The position numbers were made by a program, and so were the translations under genes. The notes beneath the pieces were generated by a model that was not told the origin of the DNA, did not search any database, and saw only the letters and a list, made by a program, of their open reading frames with translations. From Methylococcaceae bacterium (lineage in GTDB: Bacteria; Pseudomonadota; Gammaproteobacteria; Methylococcales; Methylococcaceae), in assembly GCA_028678445.1 (NCBI GenBank), contig JAJRDJ010000088.1, positions 1 to 5,953 of the forward strand: DNA of 5,953 bases, written 5' to 3'. Within the stretch, counting starts at the first letter, position 1; each line of letters begins with the position of its first letter. Shown piece after piece: positions 1 through 5,372 of this stretch.

Positions 1-272
1 CCGTCCGGCTGTGTTTCCCGGCGAATGGGGTCGGTGATCGCCGCGACGCCCCCCAAGTTTGACATAGGGACGCTTGGTTAGAACGGCGTTGCGGAAATAT
101 GGGGTAGTCTGAGGGGTGTCCATAAGGCGGAGCCGTACTCGGGTTCCGCCGCATGGAAGCAGGCCACGGCCTTGGAAACGCCACGAGAGGGTTGTGCGGT
201 GGTTGCGGGATACGCATCGCGGACTCTTCAGGACCGTGCGGGCACCCTAAATCAACAGCCGTGGCGCGCGGC
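1..272. other. Left flank downstream of nth, no recognisable gene
   Basis: This is the only non-operon DNA in the window. Stop codons break the frames near the left end except for two short stretches running off the edge: plus-strand bases 1-81 (26 codons, then TAG) and minus-strand bases 65-1 (ATG, then open to the edge). They overlap on opposite strands, so at most one can be real. I recognise neither product, and the minus-strand ATG has no Shine-Dalgarno sequence. A consensus-like TTGACA occurs on the plus strand at 59-64 but has no matching -10 box. Apart from the inverted repeat at 126-150 I see no RNA gene, mobile-element end or repeat array. Confidence 0.6.
126..150 (-). terminator. 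Imperfect GC-rich inverted repeat, possible weak terminator of the rnf-nth transcript
   Basis: GGCGGAGCC (126-134) and GGTTCCGCC (142-150) pair around a seven-base loop. In the minus-strand RNA, which is the direction of nth, the arms form six pairs, one A-C mismatch and two more pairs, and are followed by only TTAT instead of a U-run. In plus-strand RNA the mismatch becomes a G-U pair and the stem is a continuous nine pairs, but no T-run follows. It lies about 120 bases past the nth stop. The position suits an operon terminator, but the poor U-tract makes this a tentative call; it could equally be a transcript-stabilising hairpin or chance in GC-rich DNA. Confidence 0.25.
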
Positions 273-926
273 TCAGCTGGGCCCGGCGTCCGCCGGCGGA
301 GTTTTGCCGGAGTACTCGCAAAGCTCGACAATCGGGCACGCCGGACACCGGGGTTTCCTCGCCGTGCAGGTATAACGGCCATGCAGGATGAGCAGGTGAT
401 GGGCGTCTTTCAGGAATCGTTTCGGCGTGGTCCGGGTGAGCTTTTCTTCAACTTCCCTGACGGTCTTGCCGGGCGCGAGCCGGGTTCGGTTGGCGACGCG
501 GAAGATATGTGTGTCGACGGCGATAGCCGGCTCGCCAAAGGCCGTGTTCAGTATTACATTCGCGGTCTTGCGGCCGACGCCGGGCAGGGCTTCCAGGGCT
601 GCCCGCGTCCTTGGCACCGCGCCGCCATGGCGCTCGAGTAGTTGCTGACACAGCGCCAGGATGTGCCGGGCCTTGCTGTTGTAGAGGCCGATACTGCTGA
701 TGTAGGACTTTAGCCCGTTTTCGCCCAGCGCAAGGATCGCTCCTGGCGTATTCGCGACCTGAAACAGGCGCCGGGTGGCTTTGTTGACGCCCTTGTCGGT
801 GGCCTGGGCCGACAGCACCACGGCGATCAGCAGTTCGAAGGGCGAGCTATATTCAAGTTCCGTCGCCGGTTCCGGGATGGCGGCGGCCAGCCGCTCGAAA
901 ATCTGGAGGCGTTTTCCGGCATTCAT
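273..926 (-). CDS. nth: Endonuclease III (Nth), DNA glycosylase/AP lyase with a [4Fe-4S] cluster
   Basis: Cytoplasmic base-excision-repair enzyme that removes oxidised pyrimidines and cuts abasic sites by beta-elimination. It has 217 residues (E. coli 211). Visible: SSPFELLIAVVLSAQATD (27-44) with the conserved Gln41 region, VNKAT (47-51), YNSKA (82-86), the helix-hairpin-helix LPGVGRKTAN (114-123) containing catalytic Lys120, VDTHIFRVANR (137-147) with catalytic Asp138, and the iron-sulfur loop Cys187-X6-Cys194-X2-Cys197-X5-Cys203. After Cys203 there is a short non-conserved Pro/Ala tail. The ATG overlaps the rnfE stop by one base; upstream only a weak CGGAA about eight bases before the start could serve as a ribosome site, so coupling to rnfE is likely. 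Its place at the end of the rnf operon is the usual gammaproteobacterial arrangement. All catalytic and cluster residues are intact. Confidence 0.97.
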   Translation of the reverse strand: MNAGKRLQIFERLAAAIPEPATELEYSSPFELLIAVVLSAQATDKGVNKATRRLFQVANTPGAILALGENGLKSYISSIGLYNSKARHILALCQQLLERHGGAVPRTRAALEALPGVGRKTANVILNTAFGEPAIAVDTHIFRVANRTRLAPGKTVREVEEKLTRTTPKRFLKDAHHLLILHGRYTCTARKPRCPACPIVELCEYSGKTPPADAGPS

Positions 927-1591
927 CAGGATTGTTCCGATGCCGCTCGGCGTTTGGACTCAAGCATATTCTTCAGGGCGATCAGACAACCCAGCCCGAT
1001 AAAGGCGCCGGGCGGCAGCAGCGCGAGGAGGAAGCCGCCGTAGTCCGGCACGAGCGTCAGCGTCCAGTGGGCGGCAACGGGGCCGAAGAGCTGCTCGGCC
1101 CCGCCCAGCAGTCGTCCCGTGCCGATGATTTCCCGAAGGCCGCCCAGGAGCGCGATGACCCCGGCGAAGCCCAGGCCCATGAACAATCCGTCCGCCAGGG
1201 CCAGCGGCAGGGGTTGCCGGGAGGCGAATGCCTCGGCCCGGCCGAGAATCGCGCAGTTGGTCACGATCAGCGGGATGAACAGGCCGAGAATCCGGTGCAG
1301 TTCATGAAACCAGGCGTTCATGGCCAGGTCGATGGCGGTGACGATCGCCGCGATGATCAGCACGAACAGTGGCAGCCGCGCCTCGCGGGCGATACGCTGG
1401 CGCAGCGCGGAGACCAGGCCGTTCGACACCACCAGCGTGCTGGTCGTGGCGAGCCCGAGCGCGAGGCCATTCACCAGCGAGGTGCTGACGGCGAGCAGCG
1501 GGCACAGGCCCAGCAAGGCAACCAGCGCCTGATTGCGGGTCCAGAGGCCCTCGCGGGCCAGCGCGGAGTAGAGGCTGATCGTTGTCTTCAT
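926..1591 (-). CDS. rnfE: RnfE/RsxE, membrane subunit of the Rnf complex
   Basis: Integral inner-membrane subunit, paralogous to RnfA and inserted with opposite topology in known Rnf and Nqr structures. It has 221 residues (E. coli RsxE 231). Signatures: ALVALLGLCPLLAVSTS with Cys30, LGLATT (45-50), FIPLIVTNCAILGRAEAFAS with Cys113, LREIIGTG (152-159) and LLPPGAFIGLGCLIALK (191-207). Cys30 and Cys113 correspond to Cys26 and Cys114 of RnfA; known structures place a [2Fe-2S] cluster at this interface. Hydrophobic segments lie about 22-40, 44-62, 73-92, 100-118, 130-149 and 185-207. The charged end (KRRAASEQ) is shorter than in E. coli. The ATG at 1591 follows rnfG by four bases with no clear ribosome site. 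The stop shares its final A with the nth start (TGATG). Confidence 0.97.
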   Translation of the reverse strand: MKTTISLYSALAREGLWTRNQALVALLGLCPLLAVSTSLVNGLALGLATTSTLVVSNGLVSALRQRIAREARLPLFVLIIAAIVTAIDLAMNAWFHELHRILGLFIPLIVTNCAILGRAEAFASRQPLPLALADGLFMGLGFAGVIALLGGLREIIGTGRLLGGAEQLFGPVAAHWTLTLVPDYGGFLLALLPPGAFIGLGCLIALKNMLESKRRAASEQS

Positions 1592-1595
1592 CGGC

Positions 1596-2246
1596 TTAGG
1601 GTTGGAGGATCGATTGGGTCCCGGGGCCGGTTACCCGAAACAATTCGTCCCCCCGGTCCTTGAAAACCAGCAGGGCTTTATATATCGCGCCGACCACGGC
1701 GCGTGGCGTGATGGTCGCGCCGGTGAACTGGTCGAAGTCGCCGCCGTCGCGTTTGACCCGCCAGCGGGGCGCTGCCGGGTTCAGCAGGGAGCTTCCCTCG
1801 AAGCGTCTGATCCAGCCGGATTTGGACGCGTCGATCAAATCCCCCAGCCCCGGCGTCTCGTGATGCTCCAGCACGCGGACGCCCGCGAGTTCTCCATCGG
1901 GCCGGAGGGCTACCAGCAGCGTGATGCCGCCGTTGTAGCCGTCGGGAGCCACGGCGGTGAGAATGGCCGCGACCGGCTGGCCTTCCCGCCGGGCCCGGTA
2001 GACCGTGACCGGCTCGTTCGTGCCCAGGCGCTCATCCCGGATGCTAATGACATCGGCCAGCACATCATTATCGAAGCTCGCCTTCGGCATCAGCGCCTCC
2101 AGGGATTGCAACAGTTCCGCCCGCTGATTGGCGGCGATTCGCTCCCCCGTGGCGGCATGGATCAGGGCCAGCAGTCCCAGCCCGATCAGACTGAAAAGGC
2201 CGAGCTGGACCGCCGGTTGGGCCAGGTTGATATCGGGCCGGTTCAT
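1596..2246 (-). CDS. rnfG: RnfG/RsxG, covalent-FMN subunit of the Rnf complex
   Basis: Membrane-anchored, periplasm-facing flavoprotein, homologous to NqrC, that passes electrons within Rnf. It has 216 residues (E. coli RsxG 206). One N-terminal membrane helix lies at about 12-31, followed by a soluble FMN-binding domain with PDGYNGGITLLVAL (101-114), VLEHHETPGLGD (125-136) and GGDFDQFTGATITPRAVV (168-185). FMN is attached as a phosphoester to the last threonine of the S/TGAT motif, here Thr178. The start is the ATG at 2246 overlapping the rnfD stop as ATGA; the reading frame stays open far upstream through rnfD, but that part has no family similarity. No Shine-Dalgarno sequence is recognisable before this ATG, so translation probably depends on coupling to rnfD. 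The TAA leaves four bases before rnfE. Confidence 0.97.
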   Translation of the reverse strand: MNRPDINLAQPAVQLGLFSLIGLGLLALIHAATGERIAANQRAELLQSLEALMPKASFDNDVLADVISIRDERLGTNEPVTVYRARREGQPVAAILTAVAPDGYNGGITLLVALRPDGELAGVRVLEHHETPGLGDLIDASKSGWIRRFEGSSLLNPAAPRWRVKRDGGDFDQFTGATITPRAVVGAIYKALLVFKDRGDELFRVTGPGTQSILQP

Positions 2247-3301
2247 CGCGGAAACCCGTAAACCCGGGGGCGGGTGTAGTGGTCGAGGGTGGGCGCGGCA
2301 AGATTCATCAACAACACGGCAAACGCCACGCCATCCGGATAGCCGCCCCAGGTACGGATGACATAGATCAGCCCGCCGATGCCCAGCCCATACAGCAGGC
2401 GGCCACGCGGCGTGGTGGCCGCGCTGACCGGGTCGGTCGCGATGAAAAAGGCCGCCAGCATGCTGGCGCCGCTGAAAAGATGAAACAGCGGCGTCGGATA
2501 AAGGCCGGGATCGATCAGGAACAACACCAGCGCGGGGGCGAATAATCCGCCAAGCACGCCGGCCGGAATCCGCCAGTCGATAATGCCGTGCCGCAGCAGC
2601 CACAGGCCGCCGAGTAGATAGCCCAGGTTGATCCAGAACCACCCGTTGCTGCTGTACAGTGCCCCTGCGTGGATGTCGGCCAGGGTCTGGCCCAGGCCGA
2701 GCCGCGTCCGGGTGTCGTCGAGCGGCGTCGCCATCGCCAGCGCGTCCAGCCTGGACTCGGGCAGCCCACGGAAAATAGCGCGGAAGGTCTCGGCCATGTC
2801 TGTCGGTGACAGCAGGAGTTCCAGCGGGCCGGGCCAGATGCTCACCACCTTGGGAAAGGAAATCAGCAGGATGGCATATCCGACCATGGCCGGGTTGAAG
2901 GGGTTGCGGCCCAGACCACCGTAGACCTGCTTGCCGATGAGTATGGCGAACAGACTGCCGAGGGTGACTGTCCACCAGGGCGTCAGCCCCGGGATGGCAA
3001 TGCCCAGCAATACGGCGGTCACCACCGCGCTGTAATCTTTGAGTGCGGGCGGGACGCGGCGTCCGCGCAAGCGCAACACGGCCGCTTCCGCAACGACTGC
3101 CGCGACGATGGCGAGGGCGCACTGGATCAGCACGCCCGGGCCGAACAGCCAGCGCTGCATGGCGATGCCGGGCACGAGGGCGAGCAATACCCCGAGCATC
3201 AGGCCGCTGACGTGACGGACCGGGGGCAGGTGTGGTGCGGGCAGCACCCGGAAGCGCCGGTCCGACGGGGCAAGGTTAGTCGGCATCCCGGGGGGATTCA
3301 T
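2243..3301 (-). CDS. rnfD: RnfD/RsxD, FMN-bearing membrane subunit of the Rnf complex
   Basis: Polytopic inner-membrane subunit, homologous to NqrB of the Na+-translocating NADH:quinone reductase, carrying covalently attached FMN. It has 352 residues, as in E. coli. Hydrophobic segments lie roughly at 33-48, 56-77, 92-105, 108-126, 137-152, 224-237, 246-264, 278-289, 303-317 and 324-337. Motifs include LKDYSAVVT (87-95), KQVYGGLGRNPFNPAM (124-139), the FMN-attachment motif AMATPLD with Thr192 (matching Thr187 of E. coli RsxD by my alignment), and GGYPDGVAFAVLL (319-331). The loop before the FMN threonine (about 153-188) is shorter than in E. coli, while the N-terminus is about 14 residues longer and Pro/Arg-rich. 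A second motif reads SGASM where E. coli has SGATM. It overlaps rnfC by 26 bases and rnfG by ATGA. Confidence 0.97.
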   Translation of the reverse strand: MNPPGMPTNLAPSDRRFRVLPAPHLPPVRHVSGLMLGVLLALVPGIAMQRWLFGPGVLIQCALAIVAAVVAEAAVLRLRGRRVPPALKDYSAVVTAVLLGIAIPGLTPWWTVTLGSLFAILIGKQVYGGLGRNPFNPAMVGYAILLISFPKVVSIWPGPLELLLSPTDMAETFRAIFRGLPESRLDALAMATPLDDTRTRLGLGQTLADIHAGALYSSNGWFWINLGYLLGGLWLLRHGIIDWRIPAGVLGGLFAPALVLFLIDPGLYPTPLFHLFSGASMLAAFFIATDPVSAATTPRGRLLYGLGIGGLIYVIRTWGGYPDGVAFAVLLMNLAAPTLDHYTRPRVYGFPR

Positions 3302-4835
3302 CGGTCTTATCCTTCGGAGCCGACTGCTGGCTCGCGCGTTTGAGTCTGGCGCGCGCCAGTGCTTCCTGGATGTGCGGCGTAGCCCCCTTGACCAACCCGG
3401 CTTTCCGCTGTTGTGCGGCCCGTTCCCGCTCGCGCTGCTCCTCCGCCAGACGTGCCCGCCGCGCCTCGAACCGCCGCCGAGCCTGGTCCGCCTTATTCCG
3501 TTCCTGTTGTTGCGCCAAGGCTTCTAGCTTGGTGCTCTGGAATTGCTGTACCAGGGGGATGTGGCTAGGGCAGACGACATCACAGCAGCCGCACTCGATG
3601 CAATCGAACAACTGATGATCCAGTGTCCGCTGCAACTGGCGGGCACTCGCATGCCAAAACAGTTGTTGCGGCAGGAGATTGGCCGGACAGACCTCCGCGC
3701 AGGCGCCGCAGCGGATGCAGGGCAGGGACTCGCGAGGCCCGGCGAGTTCCCCCGCGCCGGCTACCAGAATGGCATTGACCGCCTTGACCACCGGCACCTG
3801 ATCGGTGGCCACGGCGTAACCCATCATCGGACCACCCAGAATCAGCCGTTCGGCATCGTCCGTGTAGCCGCCGCACTCCGCGATCAGGTGAGCGAGCGGC
3901 GTGCCCAAGCGGACTTCGAGATTGCCCGGCTCTCGCACGCCGCGCCCGGTGACGGTCACGATGCGGGAAAGCAACACCTCACCCAGGTTGATGGCCCGGT
4001 GAATGGCGGCGGCGGTGGCGACATTCTGGCAGAGTACGCCGATGACGCTCGGGAGCGCGCCCGCCGGAACTTCCCGCCCGGTCAGCATCTGGATGAGCTG
4101 CTTCTCACCGCCGGCGGGATAGCGGGCGGGTACCTGCACCACCCGGATCTGTTCGAAGCCGCCCGCCGCTCTCGCGTCTTCAATGGCCTTGAGCGCCAGC
4201 GGCATGTCGTTTTCGATGGCAATCAGCGTGTGTTTCGCGCCCAGCAGCCGACGCAGCAGCTCGGCGCCCTGCAGCACCTCGGAGGCCCGAGCACGCAGCA
4301 ACTGGTCATCCGCCGTGATGTATGGCTCGCACTCCGCGCCGTTGAGAATCAGGGTATCGATGGGCGTTTTGCCGGTCGACAGTTTGGCGGCTGTCGGAAA
4401 GGCACCGCCGCCCAGCCCGACGATGCCCGCCGCGTGGATACGCGCCAGCATGGCCTCGGGCGAGCACTCATCAAGTCTCAGGACGGGCAGTGGTGCAGCT
4501 GGTTCATCCAGCTCATCGGGCTCGATGACGATAGAGGTTCCCAGACTGGCGGCGGGATGCGGAATGGGCCGTGTCCCGATGCCAGTCACATGGCCCGAGC
4601 TCGAAGCATGGATGGGCGGGTCGAGGGGATGCTCGCCGCCTGCCAGCAGGCTGCCGCGCAGCACCCGGTCACCTGGGCGTACCCAAGGACGGGCATCCCC
4701 GCCGTGGCGCTGCCCTAACGGGAAGAACAGCCGCGCCGGGAGGCTGATCTTCCGGATGGGCGAGTGGTTCGACAGGGATTTCTGCCCATCCAGCACCAGG
4801 CCGCCATGAAATTGACCGGGCAGCGCCGAGCTCAT
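3276..4835 (-). CDS. rnfC: RnfC/RsxC, NADH/FMN and iron-sulfur subunit of the Rnf complex
   Basis: Peripheral cytoplasmic subunit, homologous to the 51-kDa NADH-binding subunit of complex I, regarded as the NADH-facing end of Rnf. It has 519 residues. Order: N-terminal domain with the conserved FHGG (9-12); VRPGDRVLRG (52-61) in a lipoyl-like barrel; SGHVTGI (80-86); the glycine-rich GLGGGAFPTAAKL (140-152) and NGAECEPYITAD (165-176) typical of the NADH/FMN fold; YPAGGEKQLIQ (239-249); an SLBB-like stretch about 290-330; GGPMMG (334-339); then two [4Fe-4S] motifs, Cys373-376-379-383 and Cys412-415-418-422. The tail from about 435 is a highly charged Arg/Glu/Gln helix (likely coiled coil), 221 residues shorter overall than the 740-residue E. 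coli RsxC because it lacks the alanine-rich repeats. The 3' end overlaps rnfD by 26 bases. Confidence 0.97.
   Translation of the reverse strand: MSSALPGQFHGGLVLDGQKSLSNHSPIRKISLPARLFFPLGQRHGGDARPWVRPGDRVLRGSLLAGGEHPLDPPIHASSSGHVTGIGTRPIPHPAASLGTSIVIEPDELDEPAAPLPVLRLDECSPEAMLARIHAAGIVGLGGGAFPTAAKLSTGKTPIDTLILNGAECEPYITADDQLLRARASEVLQGAELLRRLLGAKHTLIAIENDMPLALKAIEDARAAGGFEQIRVVQVPARYPAGGEKQLIQMLTGREVPAGALPSVIGVLCQNVATAAAIHRAINLGEVLLSRIVTVTGRGVREPGNLEVRLGTPLAHLIAECGGYTDDAERLILGGPMMGYAVATDQVPVVKAVNAILVAGAGELAGPRESLPCIRCGACAEVCPANLLPQQLFWHASARQLQRTLDHQLFDCIECGCCDVVCPSHIPLVQQFQSTKLEALAQQQERNKADQARRRFEARRARLAEEQRERERAAQQRKAGLVKGATPHIQEALARARLKRASQQSAPKDKTDESPRDAD
3310..3314 (-). promoter_or_regulatory. 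Shine-Dalgarno AAGGA of rnfD
   Basis: AAGGA stands eight bases before the ATG at 3301 and lies inside the end of rnfC. The other in-frame ATG at 3286 follows a C-rich run without a ribosome site, so 3301 is the better start for RnfD. Confidence 0.65.
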
Positions 4836-5371
4836 GAGCCGCCTCCTTGCACGACCGGGATTCCAGTGCCAGGCAAACGTGGCGGCGATGATATCAGCAT
4901 CTCGATGCAGTCAACCGGACAGACAGGAACGCATAACTCGCAGCCGGTACACTCGGCGGCGATCACCGTGTGCATGAATTTTGGCGCGCCGAGGATGGCA
5001 TCCACCGGGCAGACCTGCAGGCACAGGGCACAGCCGATGCAGCGGGGTTCGTGTATATAGGCTACGGCGGGTACTGGCTTGTTGCCGAAAGCCGGGTCCA
5101 GCGGTTTGGCTTCCCGGCCCAGTAATTCGGCCAGGGCTATTACGCAAGCTTCGCCGCCGGGCGGGCACTGGTTGATGTCGGCGGCATCGCGGGCGATGGC
5201 CGCGGCGTAAGGGCGGCAGCCGGGGTAGCCGCATTGGCCGCACTGGGTCTGAGGCAGCAAGGCGTCGATTTTCTCGGTCAGGGGATCGCCTTCCACGGTG
5301 ATCCGCCGCGACGAATAGCCCAACAGCAGGCCAAAGCCGGCAAACAGGAGGCTCAAGAGGAAGATCGCCAT
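4832..5371 (-). CDS. rnfB: RnfB/RsxB, iron-sulfur subunit of the Rnf complex
   Basis: Membrane-anchored, cytoplasmic ferredoxin-like subunit thought to exchange electrons with soluble ferredoxin. With the start at 5371 it has 179 residues (E. coli RsxB has 192). Order: N-terminal membrane helix (about 2-18) followed by GYSSRR; a four-cysteine domain with CGQCGYPGC (Cys44, 47, 52) and Cys69 in the NQCPPGGEAC stretch; then two bacterial ferredoxin motifs, Cys111-114-117-121 and Cys141-144-147-151. Together these can bind three [4Fe-4S] clusters. The tail after the second ferredoxin motif is short and Pro/Gly-rich, about a dozen residues shorter than in E. coli. The ATG lies one base after the rnfA stop with a good ribosome site. 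The TGA overlaps the rnfC start as ATGA. All ligands are intact, so the protein should be functional. Confidence 0.97.
   Translation of the reverse strand: MAIFLLSLLFAGFGLLLGYSSRRITVEGDPLTEKIDALLPQTQCGQCGYPGCRPYAAAIARDAADINQCPPGGEACVIALAELLGREAKPLDPAFGNKPVPAVAYIHEPRCIGCALCLQVCPVDAILGAPKFMHTVIAAECTGCELCVPVCPVDCIEMLISSPPRLPGTGIPVVQGGGS
4842..4848 (-). promoter_or_regulatory. Shine-Dalgarno AAGGAGG of rnfC
   Basis: AAGGAGG lies six bases before the rnfC ATG at 4835, within the last codons of rnfB. It is the strongest ribosome site in the window and fixes the RnfC start. The rnfB stop and rnfC start share ATGA, so re-initiation is also possible. Confidence 0.85.
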
Positions 5372-5372
5372 C

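Noticed and set aside
59..64. A perfect TTGACA -35 box on the plus strand
   Set aside because: No -10-like hexamer lies 16-18 bases downstream (the sequence there is around GAACGGCG), and no plus-strand gene follows.
283..296. Perfect 6-base inverted repeat CCGGCG-TC-CGCCGG near the end of nth
   Set aside because: It lies inside the nth coding sequence, has only a two-base loop and is not followed by a T-run, so it is probably a chance result of GC-rich codons.
1660..1686. Plus-strand promoter-like pair (TTGAAA, then TATATC after 15 bases) antisense to rnfG
   Set aside because: The spacing is short and the TATATA stretch is explained by the Ile-Tyr-Lys codons of RnfG. There is no plus-strand gene for it to serve.
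932..2261. Open frames of 243 and 219 codons on the plus strand opposite rnfE and rnfG
   Set aside because: Both are low-complexity Gln/Arg/Gly-rich shadows of clearly conserved minus-strand genes and have no recognisable domain.
2247..3122. Upstream extension of the rnfG frame through most of rnfD, suggesting a 508-residue fusion
   Set aside because: The extra residues are an out-of-frame, Arg/Pro-rich reading of rnfD. RnfG similarity begins exactly at the ATG at 2246 with its membrane anchor, and rnfD is intact in its own frame.
3543..4718. A 391-codon open frame on the plus strand opposite rnfC
   Set aside because: Its translation is rich in Arg, Gly, Gln and His without any family motif, and it lies wholly antisense to the intact, conserved rnfC. 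Long antisense frames are common in GC-rich genes.
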